Part shown: positions 14,101-20,555 of the stretch, piece by piece | How positions within the stretch are numbered: position 1 is the stretch's first letter | Layout: every line of letters begins with the position of its first letter | NCBI GenBank assembly: GCA_037140715.1 | Contig: JBAXDX010000051.1 | Coordinates: forward strand, 1 to 20,555 | DNA: 20,555 bases | Direction of reading: 5' to 3' | Origin: JAUZPB01 sp037140715 | GTDB taxonomy: Bacteria > Bacteroidota > Ignavibacteria > Ignavibacteriales > SURF-24 | Translations under genes and position numbers: made by a program | Notes under the pieces: generated by a model | What the model was told of the DNA's origin: nothing | Seen by the model: only the letters and a program-made list of their open reading frames with translations | Databases searched by the model: none

Positions 14101-15280
14101 TAATACCCAGACCATCTCTTGAACCTGCCGAATTATCTCCCTTGGTCTTCAGGCAGAAATTGATATTTGGATTTATCTTCACTCCTTTTGTCAGAGATTC
14201 CACGAGACTATCCTTACCGCTTTCAAGAAAACCTAGAACTTCATCAGAGGCTTCAAAATCTACATTCAGATTATTACCCGATAAATATCCATCAATTGTT
14301 ATTTGTCCAAGTTGCTCAGGCTTCATATTAAGCTCGAATCCGAAACTGGTACTAAACTGTCCATCATTTTTTTTATGAATCTGATACTTGAATAGTTCAA
14401 ACTTATTGTCAGTATATAAAATTATAAATTCAGAGTAAAGTCCTATCTTTTGGTAATTCGCGCGAATAAGATTATTTCTTATAAGAGCATCTTTTAATAT
14501 TTCAGTTTTAGACTTTACTACTTCACTAACTTTTGAATCATTAGCCATTTCATTTAACAGGCTTGTCAAATCAGCCGAAAGATTTGATTTCCCCTTAATC
14601 CCGATTGCATTAACTACTCCGTCTTCATCTGTCAGATTTAAGATAAGCGATTTATTTATCAGCGAACGAAGTCCATCTGGAATATTTGAGTTACTGAGGT
14701 TTTTAACGCATTCAAAAATCTCATTGTGCACGTCTTCAATTTCATGCTGAAAAAGACCTGCATAGGACTTATTCAAATATTTATAGCTGGTATCAGTACT
14801 GCCTAGAACCTGCATTAAAAAATTCAGTTGCTGATCATTAAGTTTTATATTCTCATTTTCCAGCATGTTAATCAACTTTTCCAGCTTCGACTTAACTACC
14901 GGCTTTTTAGAAGATAACAATATTTTTAAGAGCTTTCCCGCATTCTCCGATTTCCCAAGATTCAGCTTTGAAAGCAGCATAGCAATTGTGCCCTGTGTAA
15001 TTCCTTTGGCTGTCATAAGATTCCCAAGCGATAAAGTAAAGGGATTGGTTCCGATAACCCTAGCTAAAAGTATCTCACCTGGGAGAACGTTGATAGGAAG
15101 ACTAGACTGAAAAAAATTTCCCGCAATCAGGAGCCTATAGTTGCCACTATCAGATTTGCCAAGAACATTAATTTCAACAACAGAATTACTGGCAGGGAGA
15201 GGTTTGCCAATTTGAGTTCCCTCAGCCGGCTTTAGCTGATCAAGCTGAAATCCTGTAATATTTCCAACACTTGGCATCAT
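14087..15280 (-). CDS. FliK-like hook-length control protein
   Basis: This 397-residue protein has a poorly conserved, Leu/Lys/Asn-rich body and a C-terminal Flg_hook-like domain (about 313-366). That domain begins FGFELNMKPEQLGQITIDGY, and the pattern of a Leu-Gly after a Pro-Glu, alternating strands and a final helix is the FliK C-terminal core. FliK measures hook length and signals FlhB to switch export specificity. There is no signal peptide, as expected. The next gene encodes an FlhB-C-like protein; the same order (ylqG-ylqH) occurs in Bacillus. The ATG overlaps the previous stop by 4 nt (ATGA). It could be the main FliK or a second FliK-like protein; I cannot tell without the rest of the genome. 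Confidence 0.75.
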   Translation of the reverse strand: MMPSVGNITGFQLDQLKPAEGTQIGKPLPASNSVVEINVLGKSDSGNYRLLIAGNFFQSSLPINVLPGEILLARVIGTNPFTLSLGNLMTAKGITQGTIAMLLSKLNLGKSENAGKLLKILLSSKKPVVKSKLEKLINMLENENIKLNDQQLNFLMQVLGSTDTSYKYLNKSYAGLFQHEIEDVHNEIFECVKNLSNSNIPDGLRSLINKSLILNLTDEDGVVNAIGIKGKSNLSADLTSLLNEMANDSKVSEVVKSKTEILKDALIRNNLIRANYQKIGLYSEFIILYTDNKFELFKYQIHKKNDGQFSTSFGFELNMKPEQLGQITIDGYLSGNNLNVDFEASDEVLGFLESGKDSLVESLTKGVKINPNINFCLKTKGDNSAGSRDGLGINVTV

Positions 15281-15855
15281 CCTCTTTCTGTTTTATAGGA
15301 TTTAATTCTTGCAGCCAGTTGAAATTCTCCGACCGAGACAGACATTTTTCTTGCATGCTTAATAAACTGATCTCCTTCATTCTCAAAACTGAACGCAGGA
15401 TCCAGTCTTAAGATTTTCCTGTTTGAATCCAAAGTCTTATCACTTTTGCGCTTGACTTTCTCTTCCCTTAATTTCATTATGTTATTCTTCAAAATCGATT
15501 TTCTAACCTTATTAATATTTTCTTTTCTGCGTCTCCATAGAACAAATAACAAAGCCGACAATGTAGCGTCAACGAATAAGAATATTTTCAGATAAAGGTC
15601 ATCTGTCAGTCCTGCTTTCGATGGATTTGATTTCAACGATGTATTATTTTGGACAATCTCTGTATGACTCATCTTTTTCGTGGCAACCATATTCTTCTTC
15701 ATTTCTTCTTTAGCCTGAATGATCTGGCTCTGAAGCATTGCTTTTATGTTTACCGAATCAATCGCCACTAAAGAAAATTGTTCAGCAAGTATGACAGAAC
15801 CAGTTGAGGGCAAAATAAAGCCAATAAAAACAAAAATTTTCCATATTTTTATCAT
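15277..15855 (-). CDS. Unrecognised membrane-anchored protein of the flagellar cluster
   Basis: The product has 192 residues and I do not recognise its family. It starts with a signal peptide or signal anchor (about 1-24), then a short polar periplasmic stretch (about 25-85). One membrane helix (about 88-107) contains an unusual Asp (FVDATLSALLF), and a basic cytoplasmic tail of about 85 residues follows. The end (KMSVSVGEFQLAARIKSY) resembles the short helical motif at the C-terminus of SwrB/DUF6115-type proteins, which activate flagellar export in Bacillus, but this is only a resemblance in topology and motif. FliO is another protein of similar layout, though it normally sits next to fliP. 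Both ends overlap neighbours by 4 nt, so it is co-translated with the FliK-like gene. Confidence 0.7.
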   Translation of the reverse strand: MIKIWKIFVFIGFILPSTGSVILAEQFSLVAIDSVNIKAMLQSQIIQAKEEMKKNMVATKKMSHTEIVQNNTSLKSNPSKAGLTDDLYLKIFLFVDATLSALLFVLWRRRKENINKVRKSILKNNIMKLREEKVKRKSDKTLDSNRKILRLDPAFSFENEGDQFIKHARKMSVSVGEFQLAARIKSYKTERG

Positions 15856-17159
15856 CTGAATCTTCTCCTTAATGGGAAGTTTAAAACTATTACAGAACTA
15901 TTTTTCTGAAATGATTCTATCTTGATCGAGCCTTCATGTATCTTCATGATATTGCCTATAATTCGAACGTTTAAATCCAACGATTTCGAAAGTGAGTTTT
16001 CCTTTGAGTTCAATGGTGTAATCTGAGCTGTGTTTATTACCTTTATTACAATACTTTCAGCCACACTTCTTGTTTGTATAATTATGCCACCACCGTCTGG
16101 ACTACTGGCTTTAATGATGCTAAAAATATTGCTTAATAGCTGAAAAATATAACTCGGGTGACTAAGAATAGGTGGAAGGTCCTTTTCAAAATCAAGCACA
16201 CATTCAATATTCGCGTTTTCAAGTGAACTATTTGTAAGGTCGTAGTATTCTGTAACTATTTCGTTAACACCGCACGAATGTATCTTTATCTTCTCTTCAT
16301 TAATGCTTGAAAACTTAACGAGGCGGTTAACTACATAGTTAATTTTTTTTACTTGCTCCTTAACCCTGAACGCTACCATCTGGTCTGTCTCATCTTTAGC
16401 CATCATATCGGCGCAACTTAATATTACCTGAAGCGGCGACTTGATATCTTCAACTATCCCTTCAGTAAGTTCGCCAATAGCGGAAAGTCTGAAATCATTA
16501 GAAAGCTTGGCCTGATATGTCTGAAGTTCGCTGTAGGTCTTGTTTAGCTTATCCTTTAGCTCCAACTTGTCTGTCTTTGCAAGACATACGCTAAGAAGTA
16601 TCTGTATGCTCTGACTTTCAAAATCAGTAAAGTCAGCCTTTGACAATGTTGATAATATTGATAACAATCCTTTTTTTTTTTTATCTTCAATTATCGGGAA
16701 AAATAAATAATTTAACTTTGTACCTGATACAGTAAAGTTGTTTACTTCAGGAATAACTGCAGGTTTCAAATTTTCAAATACCCATTCAAGCATACCTTCC
16801 TTATAAACACTATTAACCATTTGTGTAAAATCGCTTTCCATTTCACTATCAAACGGCAACAACTGGCTTTTATTCTCATTAAAAAAGAAAAGATTCGATT
16901 CCTTTAAAGGAATAATTCTCTTAAGTGTCGTTCTAAAGATTGTAGAGACTGAAAAGATATCCTCAGAAGCAGACATCTGCTTTTCAAATGTCATAATGTT
17001 CTGTACCATATAATAATATTTCTCAAGCAGGTTACCAGCGGCTGATTCACTTGCAACACTTCCACCGCGCACTACGCTGACAGGAGCTTCACCGCCATCA
17101 GATTGTAATGACTCGTAGAAAGAAACATAGTTATTAGATTTATCCTTTAGCAATCTCAC
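15852..17159 (-). CDS. Degenerate GAF/histidine-kinase-like protein (pseudokinase)
   Basis: The protein has 435 residues and the layout of a cytoplasmic sensor kinase: a GAF-like domain (about 60-195), a coiled coil (about 197-222), a DHp-like hairpin (about 222-290) and an HATPase-like fold (about 325-433). The catalytic motifs are lost. The H-box reads GELTEGIVEDIKSPLQ, with E237 where His should be. The N-box Asn is replaced (NIFSIIKASS), the G1 box reads VINTAQIT instead of D-x-G-x-G, and the G2 glycines are absent. The fold therefore seems kept while autophosphorylation seems impossible, which suggests a binding or scaffold role. The start is GTG 17159, 4 nt after the HDOD gene stop. Codons 160-163 lie in a run of twelve A. 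Confidence 0.82.
   Translation of the reverse strand: MRLLKDKSNNYVSFYESLQSDGGEAPVSVVRGGSVASESAAGNLLEKYYYMVQNIMTFEKQMSASEDIFSVSTIFRTTLKRIIPLKESNLFFFNENKSQLLPFDSEMESDFTQMVNSVYKEGMLEWVFENLKPAVIPEVNNFTVSGTKLNYLFFPIIEDKKKKGLLSILSTLSKADFTDFESQSIQILLSVCLAKTDKLELKDKLNKTYSELQTYQAKLSNDFRLSAIGELTEGIVEDIKSPLQVILSCADMMAKDETDQMVAFRVKEQVKKINYVVNRLVKFSSINEEKIKIHSCGVNEIVTEYYDLTNSSLENANIECVLDFEKDLPPILSHPSYIFQLLSNIFSIIKASSPDGGGIIIQTRSVAESIVIKVINTAQITPLNSKENSLSKSLDLNVRIIGNIMKIHEGSIKIESFQKNSSVIVLNFPLRRRFR
16671..16682 (-). repeat. Twelve-base poly-A tract inside the pseudokinase gene
   Basis: Twelve consecutive A on the coding strand encode K160-K163 of the GAF-like domain. The frame is intact in this sequence. 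Tracts of this length are prone to replication slippage and polymerase slippage, so a mixture of frames is possible. It is also a spot where sequencing errors gather. Confidence 0.9.
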
Positions 17160-17163
17160 CGTT

Positions 17164-18042
17164 TTATATCCCTAAGGAAGTAGCTTCCTGTGTTAATAAA
17201 TTTCTGTAACCCTCAACCATTTTTTCGACTCTGTCCATATCATCAAGCTTTAATATCTCGATAACTGATTCGTCAAACAGATATTCATTGTCCCAATAGA
17301 AATCTGCTATTTTAAGTTTCTGTGTAGCATAATCAGCAATGTGAGTAATTGAGGTTAGTGTTTTATTCTCCATCGCAATGTGTGGTGTGTGATGGTTAAG
17401 TATTGTATCGCATAAAGCAAGCGGGAGGTTCCACTTGGCTGCAAGAAACCTACCTACTTCTTGATGGCTTAGACCTAAGGTATCAAACTCTGCTTCCATA
17501 AAACTGATATTATTCGTAGCAACTTTTTCACAGATTACAATAAAGTTAGTATGAAAATATTTATGAATAACAGGGATTCCGAGATCGTGGATAAGCCCTG
17601 CAACGAAAGCTTCACTACCGCTTCTATAACCAAGATCTTCTGCGATTTTCTTTGCGACAAGACCAGTAACGAGCGAATGTAGCCAGAACTCTTTCTGATT
17701 AAGATTTTTGTCAGTCTTATTCTTGAAGGATTCAACCATTGATAAGGCTGTAATAATATTCTTAATATCCTGATAGCCAATGATCAAAATAGCAAAATCA
17801 ATGGTTGAAACTTTTCTCGGTAAGCCGTAAAGCGGTGAATTTGCTATCGAAAGAACTTTTGAAGCAATGCCCTGATCTTTACCAATTACCTTGGATAGTT
17901 CTGCCGTTGTGGTATTGGGTTTTTCCAGAAGCCTGGAGATTTCCATCATAATCGATGGAATCGCAGGAAGGTTATAAACATTAGATAAAACCAGTTCCGT
18001 TTTTTCTCTTTTTTCCTGCCTGTTGAATATTTCTAGTTCCAT
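17164..18042 (-). CDS. HDOD domain protein, second of a tandem pair
   Basis: HDOD proteins are HD-related signalling proteins, often found near flagellar, chemotaxis or secretion genes. This one has 292 residues with the HDOD core at about 18-225. LPAIPSIMMEI, KVLSIANSPLYGLPRKVST and GLIHDLGIPVIHKY are typical. H121 or its neighbour (WLHS), H152-D153 and the HHTP at 217-220 could still bind metal, although most HDOD proteins are thought to be non-catalytic. It aligns with the preceding gene over its full length without gaps, with about 55% identical residues by hand count. It lies 35 nt after its paralogue and 4 nt before the pseudokinase gene. No DNA-binding or receiver domain is fused to it. 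Confidence 0.9.
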   Translation of the reverse strand: MELEIFNRQEKREKTELVLSNVYNLPAIPSIMMEISRLLEKPNTTTAELSKVIGKDQGIASKVLSIANSPLYGLPRKVSTIDFAILIIGYQDIKNIITALSMVESFKNKTDKNLNQKEFWLHSLVTGLVAKKIAEDLGYRSGSEAFVAGLIHDLGIPVIHKYFHTNFIVICEKVATNNISFMEAEFDTLGLSHQEVGRFLAAKWNLPLALCDTILNHHTPHIAMENKTLTSITHIADYATQKLKIADFYWDNEYLFDESVIEILKLDDMDRVEKMVEGYRNLLTQEATSLGI

Positions 18043-18077
18043 ACTTGTAACTTTTAATTTTTTGAAAAATTATTGTT

Positions 18078-18956
18078 TTAGATTTGTATCGAATTAATTT
18101 GGCTTAAAAAAAGCTCTCTGTAGCCATTGATAAATTTTTCGAGGTAACCCTCATCGCCCAACTTTAAGCTCTCTAATATACTCATATCAAAGCTATAAAA
18201 ATCATCCCAGTAAAAATTTCCAATAACTAATTTTGAAGTCATATAGTCTGCCAAATGTACAATCGAAACCAGATTATTATTATGTTCAGCCTTTGATGGC
18301 GTATGATGATAAAGTATTGTATCGCTTAAGTTGACCGGCAGATTCCACTTTTGTGATAATTGATTGCCAATATCCTCATGCCTGAATCCCATAATCTCTT
18401 CTTGTGCCTGATCGAAAGAAATTCCTCTTACATTAACAGCCTCGCATATTTTAAGAAAATCAGCATTAAAATATTTGTGAATAATTGGTATCCCCAAGTC
18501 ATGTAACAATCCAGCGGTAAAAGCTTCTCCAGTAAAATGGAATCCTAAATCATCTGCCATCCTTTTGGCTGCCGAGGCTGTCATAATCGAATGTACCCAA
18601 TATTGTTTTTGATCAAGATTTTTGTCGCTCTTGTTCTTGAAGGCTTCCATCATAGAAAGAGCGATTACAATATTTTTTATATGCTCAAAACCCAGAATGA
18701 TAATCGCGAAGTCAATCGTGGAAACTCTTCTGGGCAGTCCATAAAGCGGTGAGTTGGCTACAGTAAGGATCTTAGTTACTAATGCCTGATCCTTGCTTAC
18801 AACCTTGCCCAGCTCAGCCGCGCTAGTCATCGGATTGCTGAGCAGTTTTGTAACTTCCATCATTACAAGCGGAATAGCAGGCAAATTATAAACCTGTGCT
18901 AGCACGAGTTTGCTTTTCTCTCTCTTTTTCTGAAGTTCGGGAGATAGTTCAATCAT
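18078..18956 (-). CDS. HDOD domain protein, first of a tandem pair
   Basis: This is a 292-residue HDOD protein with the core at about 18-225: LPAIPLVMMEV, KILTVANSPLYGLPRRVST, then GLLHDLGIPIIHKY. Potential metal ligands H122, H152, D153, H193 (RHED) and H217 (YHHTP) are retained. The last 60 residues form an extra helical tail shared with its paralogue and rich in aromatics (NFYWDDFYSFD). The ATG overlaps the fliA stop by 8 nt, so its synthesis is coupled to the sigma factor. A regulatory role in motility is inferred from position and from HDOD proteins of other bacteria; the actual ligand or partner is unknown. Confidence 0.9.
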   Translation of the reverse strand: MIELSPELQKKREKSKLVLAQVYNLPAIPLVMMEVTKLLSNPMTSAAELGKVVSKDQALVTKILTVANSPLYGLPRRVSTIDFAIIILGFEHIKNIVIALSMMEAFKNKSDKNLDQKQYWVHSIMTASAAKRMADDLGFHFTGEAFTAGLLHDLGIPIIHKYFNADFLKICEAVNVRGISFDQAQEEIMGFRHEDIGNQLSQKWNLPVNLSDTILYHHTPSKAEHNNNLVSIVHLADYMTSKLVIGNFYWDDFYSFDMSILESLKLGDEGYLEKFINGYRELFLSQINSIQI

Positions 18957-19575
18957 ATTGCTTTACAAGTTTGAGTTTTAGATCATGAATTATTTTTGAA
19001 TGTATCTGAGAAATACGCGATACGGTAATGTTCAACACTTGAGCAATTTCTTTGTAATTTAAGTTTTCATAGTAATATAATGTCAATACAAGCCTGTCAC
19101 GTTCATTGAGTTCCTTCATAGCAACGATCAACAGTTCCTTTGCTTCATTCTTAAACATTGTCTCATCAGGCTGTTCCGTATCATTAGGGATTACTTCGTA
19201 AAGCATATAGCTGTCTTCTTCATCAAAGGAATTATTCAGGGAAACATTTGTATAAACAACATCATTTTCTCCAGTCGTAGAACTGCGTGGCTTGATTTGG
19301 ATTTTTCTAAGCTCATCAATGATCTTGCCTCTGATACGCTGAATCGCGTATGTTTCGAACTTCGTACCGTAATCAGGATCAAATCTGTCTATTGCTTCGC
19401 TAAGTCCCTCAATACCAAACTGAAAATAATCCCGGTCATCAACGATGTTGATAGATATAAACTTTGAATTATGAATTACGTAATGAACCAAATTTGTATA
19501 ATTCATGATAATTTGACGCTTAAGGTCAGAGTTATTTGATTGCTTAAATTTGGACCACAATAGTGAAGTATCCAT
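18949..19575 (-). CDS. fliA: FliA-type flagellar sigma factor (sigma-28) lacking region 3
   Basis: This RNA polymerase sigma factor probably transcribes late flagellar genes. It has 208 residues against about 240-255 for FliA. Region 2 (about 22-98) has DYFQFGIEGLSEAIDRFDP and KFETYAIQRIRGKIIDELRK, the FliA signature. Region 4 (about 150-205) has LTLYYYENLNYKEIAQVLNI and VSRISQIHSK, also FliA-like. Between them, after KPRSS at 95-99, FliA normally has about 50 residues of region 3; here it runs straight into an acidic linker (VSLNNSFDEEDSYMLYEVIP). The reading frame is intact, so this is a deletion in the protein and not a frameshift. It starts 5 nt after a small membrane-protein gene and overlaps the first HDOD gene by 8 nt. 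Confidence 0.92.
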   Translation of the reverse strand: MDTSLLWSKFKQSNNSDLKRQIIMNYTNLVHYVIHNSKFISINIVDDRDYFQFGIEGLSEAIDRFDPDYGTKFETYAIQRIRGKIIDELRKIQIKPRSSTTGENDVVYTNVSLNNSFDEEDSYMLYEVIPNDTEQPDETMFKNEAKELLIVAMKELNERDRLVLTLYYYENLNYKEIAQVLNITVSRISQIHSKIIHDLKLKLVKQYD

Positions 19576-19580
19576 GGTTG

Positions 19581-19805
19581 CTATTCCCTATTGATGTTTT
19601 CTGAAAAATTTTTCCCCTTTGAGAGCGAAGTCTTATTTATTGATTTCACAAATAAAAGCACTATTATACCAAACATTATTGTGAAAACAACAAATATTAC
19701 CATTGAACGTATAAAAATATCCTGGAGCGCCATACTCTTCTGGCTGAAGAATATTATGGATATAAAGAATACCAATAAACCTGTGTGTAAAACTATCTTG
19801 TTCAT
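19581..19805 (-). CDS. Small two-helix membrane protein, hypothetical
   Basis: The 74-residue product has two hydrophobic helices (about 4-22 and 33-54) joined by a short polar loop, and a charged C-terminal tail (about 55-74) rich in Lys, Ser and Asn. I recognise no family. It ends 5 nt before fliA and is the first gene of the co-directional cluster, so it is likely co-transcribed with fliA. The ATG at 19805 has only a weak purine-rich site (AGAGCAAG) in front. Possible roles as a membrane tether or regulator for its neighbour are speculation. Confidence 0.6.
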   Translation of the reverse strand: MNKIVLHTGLLVFFISIIFFSQKSMALQDIFIRSMVIFVVFTIMFGIIVLLFVKSINKTSLSKGKNFSENINRE

Positions 19806-20114
19806 CTTGCTCTATTTTTTATCATTAGGTACAAAGAATATACCATATTTCTGACTATTCCACGATTTACAAAAGGTTAGTAAAGTAACAGTTTTTACGT
19901 TTTTTTCTGAGCTTTGGACAAGGGTGTATTGTCCATTATTAGCCACGTGCGGGAATTTGGGTTTAAAGTATTTTAGGGTTGTCAGCCCCTGATAGTGAGT
20001 TTTCCCAATATAACTATGAATATTAATCTTATTTTTGTGCTTATCTGAAAACTATACCACATTCAGCGGGTTATGAAATAATGTATCAGAGCCATCTAGC
20101 ATAACTATAATTAG
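19806..20114. other. Gene-free stretch at the head of the cluster
   Basis: These 309 nt separate the first gene of the cluster from the insertion element. The promoter of the cluster is expected here, but I find no clear consensus. The best minus-strand candidate is a TATATT (around 19838-19843) about 35 nt before the first ATG, without a good -35 partner. No clear sigma-54 or sigma-28 site was found. A small hairpin (GGGTT/AGCCC around 19976-19988) has no T-run. Confidence 0.4.
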
Positions 20115-20555
20115 AGTATGCTGAAAAAGTATTATTTCATTTATATGGCGGCTAATGCTACCATTTGTTCATTACTAAGATATTTTCGGATAAGCCAAAA
20201 AATAAAGAGTTTCAGCTCCGTCAAAACTCTTATCAGATTTACACCCGTGAAGACTGCCATGATCCGGCTTATGCCGGTCTGTTGCTCTAACCAGGCAGAT
20301 GTCTGATTCAGACCATAAAAGTTCTTACTCTGACCTAACTTCCCTTCAATCCCGCTTCGCATGTTCTGATATTTCTTTAACTGTTCATCGTTTTCTCTTA
20401 GTTCTTCCCGGTTTTCTTCAGGCTCGTTTTCTCCTTTTGCGGGTTTGTCCGTCTTATCGTCTTTTCCCTTTTCTCTGGCTGATGAGTGCTTCTCCCTGAG
20501 TTCATTTATCCGGTGAATCAGTAATTCATTAAACTTTGTGAACTCTGCAAACCCC
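20115..20555 (-). mobile_element. 3' end of an IS5-like insertion sequence, truncated by the window edge
   Basis: The element carries the C-terminal part of a DDE transposase gene and runs off the right edge. Its end is placed provisionally at 20115, where AGTATGCTGAAAAAGT could be the start of the terminal inverted repeat. It is preceded by TTAG (20111-20114), which fits the YTAR target duplication of some IS5 elements. The other end is not in the window, so neither repeat nor duplication can be confirmed. Confidence 0.5.
20141..20555 (-). CDS. IS5-like transposase, C-terminal part
   Basis: The frame is open from the window edge to a TAA at 20143-20141, giving the last 137 residues. The segment YQNMRSGIEGKLGQSKNFYG matches the C-terminal Y-R-E-K region of IS4/IS5-type DDE transposases; the Glu in GIEGK is the third catalytic acid. 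A hydrophobic tail with VNLIRVL follows. Before the motif lies a very charged, Lys/Glu/Asn-rich stretch of about 40 residues (about residues 21-60 of this fragment), typical of a flexible insertion before the last catalytic residue. No frameshift is seen in the visible part, so the element may be intact. Confidence 0.82.
   Translation of the reverse strand, partial: GFAEFTKFNELLIHRINELREKHSSAREKGKDDKTDKPAKGENEPEENREELRENDEQLKKYQNMRSGIEGKLGQSKNFYGLNQTSAWLEQQTGISRIMAVFTGVNLIRVLTELKLFIFWLIRKYLSNEQMVALAAI

Noticed and set aside
14100..14115. ATG 14115 as start of the FlhB-C-like gene
   Set aside because: The five extra residues are outside the family similarity; ATG 14100 fits better but the choice is not certain.
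15277..15855. Assignment as FliO
   Set aside because: The layout is similar, but there is no fliP neighbour and no clear FliO sequence pattern.
20118..20306. Plus-strand frame of 62 codons opposite the transposase
   Set aside because: It is antisense to the transposase C-terminus, which has recognisable motifs.

Overview
The window is a segment of a flagellar gene cluster from an AT-rich, Gram-negative, flagellated bacterium. Twenty-five genes in a row lie on the minus strand, so transcription runs from high to low coordinates, and most neighbours touch or overlap by 1-8 nt. P- and L-ring genes (flgI, flgH, flgA) imply an outer membrane. The combination of fliW-csrA after flgK-flgL, a free-standing FlhB C-terminal-like protein after a FliK-like protein, low GC and an IS5-like transposase suggests the Bacteroidota/Chlorobiota side of the tree (Ignavibacteria-like). 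That placement is an inference, not something the sequence proves.

Layout in transcription order. (1) Right edge, 20115-20555: the 3' part of an IS5-like transposase gene, running off the window, then about 300 nt without a gene. (2) 19805-15277: a small two-helix membrane protein, a short FliA-type sigma factor, two tandem HDOD proteins, a degenerate GAF/histidine-kinase-like protein and an unrecognised membrane protein. (3) 15280-8191: a FliK-like protein, an FlhB-C-like protein, FlgF, FlgG, FlgA, FlgH, FlgI, FlgJ (fused to a lytic transglycosylase) and FlgN, which cover hook-length control/export, distal rod, rings and the junction-protein chaperone. (4) 8187-3727: FlgK, FlgL, a first MotA/MotB stator, FliW and CsrA. 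(5) 3730-292: a REC-Hpt protein, a second MotA/MotB stator, a single-domain CheY-like protein and a REC-DHp protein without an ATPase domain. The last 291 nt hold no gene I can support.

The genes fit together as late-stage flagellum assembly (rod, rings, hook-filament junction), regulation of flagellin translation (FliW/CsrA), late transcription (FliA) and two torque-generating stators. Proximal rod, basal-body, export-gate, motor-switch, flagellin and chemotaxis-kinase genes are not here and must lie elsewhere.

The most unusual points are these. The FliA-type sigma factor appears to lack the region-3 domain, and no flgM is found at its usual place before flgN. The histidine-kinase-like protein has lost its phospho-accepting His and ATP-binding boxes. 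The second stator sits among phosphorelay parts (REC, Hpt, DHp) with no intact kinase in the window. motA and motB of the first stator overlap by up to 145 nt. FlgJ carries an SLT-type domain instead of the enterobacterial glucosaminidase. FlgH has no lipobox cysteine. A 286-nt gap between flgH and flgI holds a 79-codon open frame without a normal start.
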